Shown: piece after piece, positions 34,600 to 48,514 of the stretch
How the letters are laid out: every line of letters starts with the position of its first letter
Position numbering within the stretch: the first letter of the stretch is position 1
Source of the DNA: Epiperipatus broadwayi
Taxonomy: Eukaryota; Onychophora; Udeonychophora; Euonychophora; Peripatidae
NCBI GenBank assembly: GCA_028023455.1
Contig: JAQFVV010006712.1
Location: 313,799 to 377,798, forward strand
Length of the DNA: 64,000 bases
Direction: 5' to 3'
Translations under genes and position numbers: made by a program
Notes under the pieces: model-generated
The model's database searches: none
Seen by the model: only the letters and a program-made list of their open reading frames with translations
What the model was told of the DNA's origin: nothing

Positions 34600-35050
34600 T
34601 CTCCTCTTAAATTTATGTCGATACTTTACAAAATTAAATAACTACAAGCATGTTTTATAGTGCAAGATTTCTCAAAACACTGATATTTTCTAATTCAATA
34701 AATAAGAGTAGTTTGCTGTAGAGGAAAAATTAATAATATTACAAATAAACTATAGTTTAGCACTGCTCATAGCACTAAATAAAGTCAGATTTGTGAGGAA
34801 GAGGAAGCAAAGAACAATTAATATGTAAATGGATAAATTTGCACAATCCATTTACATGATAAAGCAACACATGAATCTCTTTTATTTATTGCATGGGTGC
34901 TGTTTGCAATAAACCATGCTTCTTTAAATTTATATCTTTCAATCATTGCACTCTGTGCAAATTATATTAATGGTAAGATCAAAGTTGTGACCAGAATTGT
35001 TTTTATCCTCTAAGAATATCAATTTTAGGTAAGCATCTATTTTAGCATGC
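34600..35050. other. intronic DNA, no feature seen
   Basis: AT-rich, nothing recognised. Confidence 0.4.
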
Positions 35051-35054
35051 CTAT

Positions 35055-35255
35055 ATATGTTGTTGCTAACCTAGTGGTGCTATTGGTGTGGAGCGCACCA
35101 TAATAAATTGTACTGCAGTTAGGTTTATTGCAACTATTATATATATTTATGATGCTGATAACTTAGTGGTGCTATTTGTGTGGAGTTCATTATAATAAAT
35201 TGTGTTACAGATAGGTTTATTGCAACTAATTTTGTAGATGATCTGGAGAGGCAGG
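35055..35255 (+). repeat. tandem duplication, ~100 bp period
   Basis: ctagtggtgctattggtgtg, ccataataaattgtactgca and taggtttattgcaact at 35070-35135 recur at about 35164-35238 with a few substitutions. Confidence 0.8.
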
Positions 35256-35259
35256 TTAA

Positions 35260-38200
35260 AAAAGAAAACATTGAACAAACTTTTATTTGTCCTTCACATT
35301 CAGTTTAAATTGAAGCTCTAAATAAAATATGCCAAATGAATACAATTGATTATGTTTATTGTTATCCTCAAAAATCTTGTAGCAATTATATATTTAACAA
35401 TGAAAGACAAAATAATATAAGAATATTTGGCATAACTCATCACCAAAATATATGCTAGTAAGACAAGTGTACCATCTATTTTGGTCAAATTTTAACTAAC
35501 CTTCATACCTGTCCCAATTTATTTTTCAATATTTGAATTCAGGTCAAGTGGTAGGCAAATAAAATATCTTATATACTTGCTTATACAAATGTAGTATATC
35601 CATATATAATCATTCAGATAAACTAATGTGTTTAAGAAAGTAATTATTTTTTTGTCTATTGTGAGAAAGCAAACAAATTTGCTATACACATGAAATATAT
35701 ATATATGCATATTAATTAATGTTTGCCTATTGGTAGAAATTAATTGTTTTTCTTTTATTCATTTAATTTCATTAACTAAAAATACTAATTGATTGACTTA
35801 TAGAATGGACATAATTAAAGATTAAAATTTATATGAGGTAAAAAGTGTTAAATATCGAGTTTGGAATAATAAAAATTAAATAAAAATAATAATGTTTATA
35901 ATTTGATTTTTTTTATTAAGTTGTAACAATAGATTTTTAGCAAGAATGTGACAATCTAGCAGCATTTCTCTTGACTGGAAAAATCTACAATTGAACCAAC
36001 AGCAGAGTAGCATTTGGGTTTTTAAAAAGAAAAATCTGGAATTGAACTAACAGAAAAAAGTTAAGTTTTTATTTCTTTTAAGAAAAGAAAAAAAAACAGT
36101 AAAATTTTAATATTTGTAGTTTCAAGAAGTTAAACTTTAATTTATAATTAGCAGGAATGAACTAGTGACTTAATTTATTCTGCAAGCTAAAATTCATTAT
36201 AATAGAAACAATGCAAAGGAAATCTGAAACTACTAAAAATTAACTGTTGTCTTTAAAAGCTATATTTATATATGTTTAAGCCACATTATAAATAATAGTT
36301 TATAATAAAGGAAACATTATGATGTATTTGGGGTAAAAAGCCAATGCTGTGGGATTTTCCAAAGCTAACTTCAATGTCATTATGGAATTATGAAATTATA
36401 AAATTTTTCATCAAGATGTCTGTCTTATAGAACACTAGTGTACAGCAATCTTCCATGGATTTATATACATTTAGGAGAGATAATTGGTATGTGTTTGTTT
36501 TAACCAAGCAGCATGAACTGTATGAATATTAACAAAGTTGGTGAACAGGAGCATTATACAGGGAGATTGACATTTAAATTTATAGATTTTCAGTGGAAGA
36601 TAAAATGCTTGCTTTTCTCAGGATAAATATATTTCATTTTGATCATGTGATTATATTTTTTTACTTTTGTCATTTTTATTTGAAAGTTTATATATTGTGA
36701 TTTTTTTTTATTGTGTGTTTAAGATTCATTTTTCAAATTCGATCACCTGCAATTTAAAAGTGGAAGCAGTGGATGGATAAATGTCATGTTGATGTAAATT
36801 AAAAAAGGAATCATTTTCAATTAATATGTATTATTTTTTTAATAAAAGTAAATTTTCAGATTGCTCTAGAATTCAACATTGATCCATCAAGGTGACCTCA
36901 CCTCAAGTAAGGTTTTTATATATTTAACATTGAGGGCAAAACTTTAGGACAACAAGACTAGATAGATAATCTACTAATAAGTTTTAACAAAATTACTTGT
37001 AATTTTGTTTTATTTCTGAATGCACTATTAACCCACTGGGTAAATGGTCTTTATTGTATCTGTGATTAATTTCTACTATGACTTACACACATATATAAAT
37101 GGGAGTAGGGCTATAATATATATATTTTTAGTAAAAAAATAGTTATAATTAGAATATATTTACCCTAGCCTAAAAATATCATTTTAATAATTACATTAAT
37201 GGGTTAGTTTTAGAATTAGTAAACTCTCATTTTGCTTTTCTTTTTTGTTTTGTTTTATGTATATATTTAATGAATTATATAGTATAATTTTGTATAGAAT
37301 ATACTTTAAATTATTTTTTTTCTGTTGTATGAAGCCATCAAGATAATAGAAAAACCATTCTTGTTAACCAAATATTTATTTATTTTATTATTTTTTGTTT
37401 GTAAATAATTATTATATATGTTGTTAATAAATTAAGTTGTTTAAACCAATCTGATCTCTGTTTGGTCATCACCACCACCATCATGCATTTATTTCAGTAG
37501 ATGTTTGATCATCTCTATCATCATTGTGCATTTACAACATTAAAGGTTTTATGATCATCATCATCATTATATATTGCTCTTATAAATAATTGACCATAAT
37601 CAGTATTTTTTATATCTATGTTTATATATTGACATATTTGGTTTATAATTGAGTATCTATGTTTATATATTGACATATTTGGTTTATAATTGAGTAGGTC
37701 TATCCCTGAAGAGAGCTGACTGCAAGAACTTCCTGAGTTTGAATTCTGTGGTGTAATGGGGCCTAAAAAGAGAGATATAATGAATATGCACTGGTCTAAG
37801 TTACATCGAAATTTAGTTAGTAAATTATAAGTTAGTATATTGAAAGTAGATGTGATTTGGAACTGGGCATTTCATTATGACATCTTTAGCATCTTATTCG
37901 AAGGCCTAGGTCTGACAGTAGTGAGAAGTGCTCCCTTTAGTATATGCCATTGCTGATTCTGTAACATCTGACACAACCAAATGTGTTGTCATATTCACAT
38001 CGTCATATGGTGTACCCAGAAGTTTTGTTTTATCTGGCACCATCAACTTTGGGGCATTGGGTTTCATTATAGTAAGATAAATAAAGAATATTAAATATTT
38101 CTCTGTAAAGAAAGGTTTTTTTTCCAATGTCTTTTTCATAAAGTATCAGTGAATAAAAGTCATTAATTATTAAATTAATCAACTACCTGTTAATATAACA

Positions 38201-38460
38201 TTTTATGTCTTTCCTTTATCGTTTTAAGTTAATCACTAAATTTAGTAAAGCATTCTTTTGCTAATCTATAATTAAATATCTCGGCAAATTATGTATGGCA
38301 TAAGTACTTTAAAATCTGTTAAGCTTGCTTGAAAACTTTAGCTACAGAAACAATTTTCAAGTTTTCCTAGATTTGAAATCTGAATTATCATGCCAGGAGG
38401 TGCCAAACTATTAAAATATAAAACTCCTTTAAATTCTGTACAACTTTATCTTTCTTATTC
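35260..38460. other. long AT-rich intronic stretch
   Basis: No exon recognised. It contains a perfect tandem duplication of a ~43-bp unit at about 37609-37694 (tatctatgtttatatattga) and an ATC-rich imperfect repeat at 37465-37575. The frames at 35519-35710 and 37906-38139 have no family resemblance. Confidence 0.45.
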
Positions 38461-38462
38461 CA

Positions 38463-38738
38463 TTGCCAAATCCATATAATATTAATATTGTCTATGCTCT
38501 TTATTACTCTTTATAATGCTTTTTTGTAACTCATGATGTTTCAATTGCCCCAATAATCTTCTTCAGAACTTCTATTTATATTTCCAAATCTTAACTGCTA
38601 ACAGTTTGAATTTAGCAGTTAAAATTGGAAATATAAGTAGAAGTTCTTAGGAAGATAGCTGGTGCAATTGGAACCATCATGGGTTATAAAAAAGCATTAT
38701 AAAAAGTAATTAATATTATACAGACTCTGTATATGGAT
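38463..38738. mobile_element. foldback family E with hammerhead-like motifs, copy 2
   Basis: It has the same ends as 20685-21010 (aaatccatataatattaata, ctttattactctttataatg) and the mirrored right half (gggttataaaaaagcattat). The centre is an additional small inverted repeat around ttaactgctaac. The left arm holds a minus-strand hammerhead-like motif and the right arm a decayed one. Confidence 0.85.
38538..38566 (-). ncRNA. hammerhead-ribozyme-like motif
   Basis: On the minus strand ctgaaga (38566-38560) is followed by a weak stem region and closes with caattgaaac (gaaac at 38542-38538). Core and closing segments are intact, but the stem between them pairs poorly. The copy in the opposite arm (38645-38675) has lost the core. 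Confidence 0.35.
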
Positions 38739-38739
38739 A

Positions 38740-41700
38740 TATATATATTATAACCTACACTCCCAACACTGCTCATATACATTATATGAACGAAATGCCC
38801 AGGCGCCAGTTCTATTAATAAATAGAACAATATAACAAAATATATAATACAAAATTATTACTGAGCTTCTATATTTAAGTTTATGTTCAGATCAGCTCAG
38901 TGGGAGGCTATAGGCAGTTCATAAGATATATGATAATAAATGAATAAAAGAATAAATATTACAAAACATTTAATATAATGTAAATTCCTTTGTTAATTAA
39001 TTGTATGATAAAGAATCATAATGTTTACTTAGTACAGTCTATTAAAAATATACTTTAAACTTAATTTCCTCCTTCATCCAAGTATAACATATATCAGCTT
39101 GCTATAACTATTCTCTTAACAATTCTATGACTTGGCATATTATAATCTAAACATCTACTTTAATGCCAATCAAGAAATAAACAATAAGATCTCAGGGAAT
39201 TTAACAAACACAGTTTAATTAAATAAACTACATTGGCCCATAAGTTATAATTATAAAGTATGATAAAATGAATGAAACAAATTGACTAAATATTTTACTG
39301 TGTTTCAATAATAAGATAATGACAGAGATAGGGTATTTTAATCTCATATCATCATCTCACAAAATATACTGACTTGGCAACCTTTCTAATACGTTTATCA
39401 AGTGGCAAATACTCTTTATAATGTTTGGATTAAGAAATACAATATTGTCAGACACTAGCAAATTTAATATTGTAACTCTAAATTAATATATCTGTTTTAT
39501 AATAGATTTATGAAATGTGGAGTTGTGGAAATGGAAATACGAATGTACACAAGAATAACTCAAGACACAGTTCTTAAGATTTTAAATAACCAAACAAATC
39601 ATTTATTATAACAAATAAACCTGGTTTAACATAATATCTACAAATGGACTATTTGTTTTACATATGTTTAGATTATCAAATAAAAAATTTTTATTTTTAG
39701 CATCAGTTTAGGATTATCCCTACTATCAAAGCAAATTAATAACAAAGTTTAAATATCCTGACTTCGAACATAGGCTTTGCCTACATGTTTCATCTATATG
39801 ACAATAAATAAATAACATGCTATATTATTAGCACAAAAAAAAATACTTTTGAGAGGATATTACTCTTGATTAACCAAATAAATCAAATTACTTATATTTG
39901 GCTTTCAGCAAAGCAACTTTCTCTAATTGACTAATAATCACTTTCAATTACGTATACCTTTCATTTATAGCACAAAATCATGTTTATTCTGATGATTTGA
40001 TGATTTGTAACATTATTTAAATGAAGACACTGTATTTTAAAACATTTATTTCCCTTTTTTAATCTTAATACTTTATACTTCTATTAAATGAATGTAGTAT
40101 ATTTCAAAAGCATTTATTTCTCATTTTAATTTCAATAATTCTATACTTTATATACGCGATATTATTTATATTACGCGTGTGTGTGCACGTTCAAGCAGCA
40201 ATAATGTAAAACAATCTTTTCTATAAACTCTCCATTCATTAAGAAAATATCATACAATTATTTTATTTCGAACAATGTCGTAATTCATCAATAAAATAAG
40301 ACTAATATTACATCAACAATTAATCTAAGAATTTATCTAGCCACATATTAATTAACACAAAGCTATATTTTCATGATTATACATACTATACGTTATAAGG
40401 GAAAACTACATGAGGAGCAAATAAACTCTTACTGAACACTTTTACAATTCCTCCTTACCAAGAATCTAAGAAAAACGTCACATAACTTCCTAAACATCAT
40501 TTAATCATATTTCAACAATAACTCATCTACTTCTAAATACACTATTGGCGGGGACTTATTTCCTCATCACCAGACTCTAAGAAAACATCACTTCAAAATA
40601 TCATTTAATCATACGCATATAATGTAGACTAGGCTCTACTCATGGAAAATTGTTCACATATACTACATAAGCAAAATCTTTTATCCCTACAAACATTATA
40701 ACGCAATCAGATTTCTTTCCATTCTCATAGCTTTTCTAAATATTGAACATTATAAATACATGCTGGCAGACAAATACCTCCAGATAGCATATCAATCCAT
40801 TCAACTCAGTAGAATACAACAATGTATGAAATTTATGCATAAAATATTCACAAACTGAACTTTACCAAACAAATATCATAATTGTGCAAAACAAACACAC
40901 ACCCGCGAATAAAAAGTATATATAATATTAACTCTAAATTACATACTAAGCAGGTAACATGATAATTAAATATTGCATTAAGGTATAATTTTTAATTTAA
41001 TATTTATAATTATTACGAACGAACTTTCTTTCATATCTTGCAAACTACTTCTATTATAAGTTCCTTGATTTAAAAAAAGAACAAAATTTTCACTTTGAGA
41101 TAATAAAGTATACAAAATAAATGTAAACCTCTCTAATAATATATTTAAAAGAAAATATTTTTTTCTTTTACCTTCGTAAAAGAACAGTAAGACCTGTTTG
41201 AACACAATCAATTTTTACCAGCGTACTCCTCATTTGGATACGCTTCAGAAACGTCCTTGATGGTCAAAATACCCAAATTATAAATAAACATAATAATAAA
41301 TAAAGCCTATATACCATCATATACATTAATTATGACAAGCAATAAAAAAAATAAAGAAACAAAGGTTATTAGTTTTGTAATTTAAAATAAAAGTTCACTT
41401 GCAAAGCTCGGTTCCAGGTTTATGAAACAATATGGGACACATTCCAAACTGAATTTTAAACTAAAATAAACTGCTTTAGGATAACCAAACAAATATAGTC
41501 ATGCTTAAATAGGACTCAGCATCTTCAATGTTCATAACAAAGTTATTTAAGTTACTGTATCATACATAAGCAATCAATTTATCTTTTATTATGACGAGAA
41601 TATAATAAATTCTTAACTACTGTTGGACAGGAATTATCTCACTTATTCCATTGTAGTTCTAAATTGAATACGTGATTATTTTTAGTAGTTTATTGAATAG

Positions 41701-43210
41701 CATTTAATAATACTTTGTTTTATTTTCCATCTTTATCGAAGAGAACAAAAATTACCAGCATTTCTATCCTTCTATTCAATTTAAACAGATATTTAATTTG
41801 AAGTAGCTCACATTTCTTTCCTTCATTTAACATATGTATTATTTTCAGAAATACCAGACAAACAAATACTGTCATCTCTTTATGATGAATTTAAACATGG
41901 CATGATTTATCAAAATATGCATATCCTTACGTTTATGTTTAATTCTCACAAAAACATGACACGGAAAATAGTGAAGAATAAAAATATATTCTGTAAAATA
42001 GTTCTGCATGCGTTTTCCAGATATATTAAAGAATACACGATTAATGATACAACAATAATATTCATGCAATTTATTCCTATTTAAAATGATAATTAAGTGA
42101 AGTAATGTAGACTGGATGTTATTAACATACATTTTTAAAAGAGCAATAGTTATGAAGATGGTTAATTCAATATGTTTAAATCAAGAAGTGTAAAGTAAAC
42201 TGAGTATCTTTTTAAAACTTAGAACTGCATTCTGAAATTAACTCTTTCCATAATATACTTCTTAATGTCCTTTCAAAGTTTTACCCCAAAGTCCTTTTTT
42301 TTTTAGAATCAATTTGACTTCAGCAACTGGTTTTAATTTCACAATAATCAGCCGCTGTTTTTGGCTACAATTACATTACATAATATGTAAATTTTTCACT
42401 GGAGATTTTTTTAAAAATAGCTCTCTTTTGCAAAGTTCATTTCCTTCTACCAGCTTATTCCCACACTTCTTCTATCTCAGCTAATTACATATTCAAAAAA
42501 AAAATCTTTTCAAAAAAAAAATCACTTTGATTTTTTAGAATTAAAATCAAGATAAAAATAATAATAAAATAAATAGCTTTTAAAAACTTGAAAGAAAAAT
42601 GAATATTAATTAACTATTAAATAAAAATGATTAATAATTTATTTAATTTGTAAAATAATCTATTGATTCAACTATCTATTAATCATTGGAAAGAAATATA
42701 TATTTGTTAAATTATTTAAGATAATTACTGTAATTTAAATGTTTTTATTGTGAATATACTATTGTTTGCTGTTATTAAAAGATGAAAATGAAATTAAAAT
42801 GATGCGGAGTCATACATGCATGCACATGTACTACAACCTAAATATTGAACTAATATAAAATAACCTTGCATTTTCCTACCCAAATATACCAATTCCTATA
42901 ATAACAACCCCTCTCTCTGGCATTAAATACTTCACTAACCACAATAATAATAATGAATACTTATAGAATGGTCCATCAACTGCATAAGCAACCCATATCT
43001 AAGCTTTAAACAATCTCCAGCAAAAAATTTTAAAATTCTAAGGCTATTTCAATTTTTTTTAATATAATATAACTATTCAGTTAAGATACAAAGTATCTCA
43101 AACCCTTGTGCCCATTCAGATGGTCACAATATATATATAATTCAATGTCTGTACTTCTTCAAAGCAATATACATAATAATATAATTGAATATTTATAAAT
43201 ACAGTAATCA
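38740..43210. other. long AT-rich intronic stretch
   Basis: No convincing gene. A CpG-containing island at 41164-41277 is discussed as a finding. Open frames at 40978-41211, 41872-42132 and 41902-42084 show no family resemblance. Confidence 0.4.
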
Positions 43211-43211
43211 G

Positions 43212-43214
<3 letters not shown>

Positions 43215-43242
<28 letters not shown>
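43215..43242 (+). repeat. (TG)n microsatellite
   Basis: A short AT run followed by about 20 bp of TG repeat, directly next to a foldback family D arm. Confidence 0.9.
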
Positions 43243-43243
<1 letters not shown>

Positions 43244-43244
43244 T

Positions 43245-43600
43245 CACTAGAGGGAGTTTACCACTAGCTCCAATCAAGCTTTAATTTATAAGCACCGAAA
43301 GTGAAAGATTTCAAAATCTCTATCAGAATGTCCTTATTCCCAAATCAATTGGCTTTGAGCTTATGGCTCACCTCAGTGAGGAACTAGGACTCCAGATACT
43401 AGATCAAAAATACCGAAGTCAAAAGTCAGCACTTATTTAATATATTACTATCAATTTAAAAACCTGAATTTTTCAGACACCTAAATGTCTTCAAATCCAA
43501 TCTTACAAATCAGAAAGCTATATGGCTCTGGACTAATTTCTATTAATCTTGGATAGAATATTTTACTTTCCTGACTTGAACACATTTAGTCATGTTTTAT
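43245..43600 (+). repeat. foldback family D, single arm
   Basis: It matches the left arm of 10908-11512 in order: cactagagggagtttaccac, tagctccaatcaagcttt, ggctcacctcagtgaggaac, then tatatggctctggac. The mirrored arm is absent. A similar single arm lies at 58236-58545. Confidence 0.7.
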
Positions 43601-43604
43601 ATGT

Positions 43605-45190
43605 GTGGAGTGGAATACTGTAATAATGTCTTTGTGTGCCAGTGTTTGAATGATAAAAAATAAGCTATAACCCACTTTGAACTTATATTAGAGATAACAT
43701 TCCCACTATGTGAGTTATCTTATTATTAAAATAATAATAATAGTTGTTGAAAGAAAATAAAAGCTAACCAGAAAATTAGTTTATGACTGTCATAGCAATT
43801 GTGAGATAATTATTGCTCGGATAATCATCCCTAGTTTTCGATGCTGACTAGATAAATTAAGATAATGTAAATATTTTAACTTTGGAGTAACGCCTAAAAA
43901 TAAATAATGAAGTTTATTAACTTTTGAGGAATGCTCTAATTAAAATTATATATATATCCTATCTTTTAAAAATATCTCGAATATTCAGAGTCTACACGTG
44001 AATAAATTAATTATGGAATATTCATTATACGTGGAAATGAAGGGAAATACAATCAAGCTCATAAGATTCTATATGCTATAATTGAAAAACTATTTAATTT
44101 ATGTTGTACATTAAGAAGTAAGAAAATGTGTTATTGATTTTATTGGTGAATATTCAATATATTTGAAATATTATGTATTTAAATTTAGTGTAGTCATTTA
44201 AACTAGAATGTATTTTGTTTTGGTTCATATTATATAGTATTCTATACATGTATAAAGTTCACGTATATATTCTATTGTGACTAAAATAATTATTTATTAA
44301 TCTAAGTTCAGGGGAGTGAACACATGATATAGGAATGGAAAAGAATCAATTATTAGGGATCAATGCTTGCCTAAAGCTTTAATGATTATTTAATTAATCT
44401 ATAACAAGCATCAATACCACATGGCTTAATCCTGTATGTCTTTCCAGAGTTTTATTCCTATACTCATATTACATTTCCTATGTATTATTATTTCACCCAT
44501 GTTTTTAGGCAGAGTTGGTCATTATCTCATCGGTTTCTTATACTAAAGTCTTTAGTTCATTTTATGTCTTAATTCACGTTAGTAAGACTGCACATGCCTC
44601 CTAATTTAGCAGGTTTATTGATGAGAGTAATTTTATGTCTCTTATTTGGAAAATAAATGTTAACACTATTTTATAATGTTGTATGGTATTATTCTGTGCT
44701 GGTGGTTTAATTCTCAGAATTATCATTACATTTTTTTATATATTCTTTATATTATTCTGTGCTGGTAGTCTAATCTGCAGAATAATCATTTGCCATTTTT
44801 ATATTCTTCATATTCGTTTCTGCACTGATGGTTATACTGCGGAACATTATGTGATTATGCTTGTTGCTCTGTTGATGGTTAGGAAACCCATGGGGCACTT
44901 AATGCTTTGTTATTTCTTTGTGTGGATGAATACATTCAAAGGGATATCATTGTTCTTTGTTGCATAAATGTATATTTGAGCAGAGTGTCCATACATTATG
45001 GTGTTTGCATTGTTTCCCTCATCTTTAAGTTGATCTTGCATGTTCAGTTAACAGCTATAGAGGTATTCAAATGCATTATTTTCTTAATTTATTATAGGTC
45101 AGTTATATGATATTCCCAGATAAATTGAGGTTCAAACTCCTTTTTTGATTCATCATCTCAATATGGCCAACTTTTGCAGGTTTATCAATA
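43605..45190. other. intronic DNA, no gene recognised
   Basis: A stretch at 44683-44840 has an imperfect repeat (attattctgtgctggtggtt / attattctgtgctggtagtc, ~70 bp apart). The 94-codon frame over it is a by-product of that repeat. Confidence 0.45.
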
Positions 45191-45196
45191 TCAAGG

Positions 45197-45357
<161 letters not shown>

Positions 45358-45687
45358 GTTTCAAAGGATAAACTTTATTAGTATTCTAAAAAGTTACACA
45401 AGTTACATTTGATAACATAGTTCTTATATATAAATTGTTTTCACAAAACTGCATATGTACAATGATTTGATCAGTACCTGTATGCGTTATCAAACTAGAA
45501 GTATCTAAGAAAAAAAAACAGTTCAACTAAATCAATGATGATCACTCAATCATACGATTATATTGAATTAGATATACTTCAATTAAATTAAAGCAGGAAT
45601 GCACCTAGTTTGTGTCAGTTGACTTTAGAACTGGCACAAGGATCTATGTTAGATATAGTTTTTTTGTTAGTGCTTTTATATAAGTTC

Positions 45688-46059
45688 TTATATATTCCAG
45701 GTGTCAATGTACTTAGATTGATCTGTAATCTTCATGTTTCTTTCATGTATGGTTTGCAGCTTATTTCTGAATGTGTTTGGATGTCTTCTGGGATTATAAT
45801 TGTATATGAAATTACACCTTGTACACCATAAGTCATAGAGTAAAAATGTGCAGATTCTTATTTCAGCAAAGATACCCCTTTTAAAAGAGTCAAAAAGGGT
45901 TTTCATATTGCTTTTTTTATCCTTGAGTGAAGTGCTAATAATTTCACGAATGTTTTCTAAACTTGAGCATGAGAAAAAAAGGTGGTTTTGTGTCTCCGAG
46001 ACCCTATGGCAAAGATTACATATATCATCTATATCTTTATAGTTTCTTTGATATTTCAA
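45688..46059 (-). pseudogene. zinc-finger C terminus of the LINE ORF
   Basis: The 123-codon frame contains ICNLCHRVSETQNHLFFSCS, a CxxC...ETxxHLFxxC zinc finger of the type that follows many LINE reverse transcriptases. It ends ...LQTIHERNMKITDQS. It is separated from the RT frame by about 290 bp with stops and frame changes. Confidence 0.8.
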
Positions 46060-46350
46060 AAAGTGTTGTGTAGGTAGCGAGTCCAGATTTATCTTTAGGA
46101 GAAAGTCAAAATATTTTGGTTCAAGTGACCATAGTTTGAATTTGTGACATAATTGTTTATTATTAATATGAAGTGGAGTTTGTACATCATCTTGACTTGG
46201 ATGTAGAAGTTAATAAACTTCCCAATATTTATATTTGGCTTGTGGTGGTTTGAAGTTAAGAGTGTGGATTGTTAATAATGGTGTAAGTAGTGTGTTCAGA
46301 TATCCTTGGAGAGGAGGTGGTCTATCTGTAGGGGTAATCTTGGCAGAAAT

Positions 46351-47127
46351 TTATAAATATGGGAATTTTTGTGCACATGTAGATATTATGTTCAATGTTT
46401 TTTGTATCCTGAAGACATGTATTGAGTGAAGGCCAAGGCCATTTTGTGAAAGGGGTTTTCTTAGGCGTTTTATTGATATTGAGATAATCTTTTTTCCCCA
46501 GAATAATTTCCTGCATAAGGAGTCTATTTTATTTGTAAATGCCTTGGTATAAATGATTGTTGGAGTAAAATAAGAGATTTTTGTAATCACTAGCATGTTA
46601 AGCAAAGCCATTTTTGTATATATAGAGAGGTAGGCTTTGGAGAGTGAATTGACAGTTTTTTCTACTTTCTCTATCAAATTTTTCTGTATGAGTGATCTCA
46701 TAGGTGAATGACATAAATAAAAGTTGAACCCAAGAAATGTGCTTGGTCTACCTTTGAAAACTTTAGTAATGCTATTACCAGTGAAGATCTGCCATGCACA
46801 CGATTTCTCCATATTAAATGTTAGCTTATATTCTTTTGTAAAATTGTTAAGTATCTTAAGAAGTTTGAGAATTTTCTTTTGGGATGATAGAAATACTGCT
46901 ATATCATCCATATATATGATGCATGAGATGTTGTCATTGATTGTAGGCATGTAAACTCCTAAAAATTCATTTTCTATTATTTTTATAAGAGGGTTGATAT
47001 AGGCAGTGAACAGTAAGGCACTGAGAGGTGAGCCCTGTGGAATGGACTGATGTGGCACTATTGGTGGTGAAGTTTTCCCATTTAGGGAAACATAAATCTC
47101 ACAGTTTAAAAGCAAGTTAGCAAGCAA
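46351..47127 (-). pseudogene. non-LTR reverse transcriptase, C-terminal half
   Basis: The 258-codon open frame contains SIPQGSPLSALLFTAYINPL, the conserved QG-SPLS-LLF block. CIIYMDDIAVFLSS follows with the YMDD catalytic motif, then LTFNMEKS and FLGFNFY, which fits the LG-F block. KAYLSIYTKMALLNMLVITK and YTKAFTNKIDSLCRKLFWGK correspond to the thumb and the FLW-G-K region of LINE RTs. The start is truncated at the microsatellite, so the N-terminal RT blocks and endonuclease are absent. The clade is undecided. Confidence 0.88.
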
Positions 47128-47130
47128 GTT

Positions 47131-47502
<372 letters not shown>

Positions 47503-48295
47503 AAAAATCTGGAGTATAGGTGCATTGGGTCTGATATTGACATATTGGAGAAGTTATTGACTAGAAGTTTGAACCCATCATCTCTCCTATAAGAGACAAA
47601 TCAAATCCATTTGTGAGAAAATCTTTTCATGTACATTATCCCTGTATAGAACAAATATATGTGATGGTCTTTTATTTTATTTATTTATTTATCTAATTTT
47701 TGTGATCATTGTATTAATTAATTATTTATTGAGTATTGATGGAGTTGTAAATAAATGTTAATTTTGTAATTTAACTTGATCATATCATTGCTATTTTTCA
47801 TGGATAAAAACCAGAAAATCCAACATATTAAATAGACCATATATTAGAGCATATATTGTCCCTGATAATGCATGCAAGGTTTATTGAAATTGTGAGAGAA
47901 TAAATGTTTTTGTTCTTGGATAATTAGTGATGTACAGGGTATAATAAAATCCCATTTATCTCCTACATCATCTCCTCTTAGCTTTGTTAATTCTAGAATA
48001 TAATCCAGAATTTGTTACTTCTATTGATGTTTGCATTATTAGGGCCAATAAGTTTTCTAGCCAATATTATAATGGAACCTATTTTCTAATATTATAATTT
48101 ATGATTCACCTATTACAATAAGAGTCTCATTGCAATTGAATTAATTAGAAATTTAAACTAATAATGAAAGAACCTAAAATTTATATGATTACCTTTTATT
48201 GAAAAGAAAGTACTCTACATGGCATTTCTGTACTAAAATCTCAAGTACATCTGAGTTACAGCCAATCATGTTATGGGGCTGACTATAACTTTTAC
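47503..48295. other. intronic DNA, no feature seen
   Basis: AT-rich, nothing recognised. Confidence 0.4.
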
Positions 48296-48296
48296 T

Positions 48297-48510
48297 GTTT
48301 TGTTAAATGGCCTATATTCACCATGTGATAGTTGATATTGATGTAATGGATCGTACATTTAATCCTGGAAGAGTAATCTTTAGTAGTTTTATGGTTGTCT
48401 TATTAAATGGCCTGTATTCACCATGTTATAGTTGGTATTGATGTAATGAATCATAAATTAAATTCTGGAAGAATAATCTTTAGTAGTTTTATAGTTCATA
48501 CCATCTTGTT
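48297..48510 (+). repeat. tandem duplication, ~105 bp period
   Basis: gttaaatggcctatattcac, gttgatattgatgtaatgga and agagtaatctttagtagttt occur at about 48301-48392 and again at about 48401-48492 with few changes. Confidence 0.88.
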
Positions 48511-48514
48511 CATG

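Larger units (their letters stand above)
45358..47130 (-). mobile_element. 5'-truncated non-LTR retrotransposon between ATT tracts
   Basis: A minus-strand element holds an RT core (47127-46351), a damaged linker (46350-46060), a zinc-finger C terminus (46059-45688) and a ~330-bp 3' region. It then ends in the AAT-type tract at 45357. Its 5' side abuts the ATT tract at 47131 in the same register. It lies within the 24-kb intron in the sense of the host gene. Confidence 0.85.

Noticed and set aside
44683-44967. 94-codon hydrophobic open frame that could look like a small membrane protein
   Set aside because: It covers an imperfect ~70-bp repeat, the codon content follows base composition, and no conserved motif or splice structure was found.
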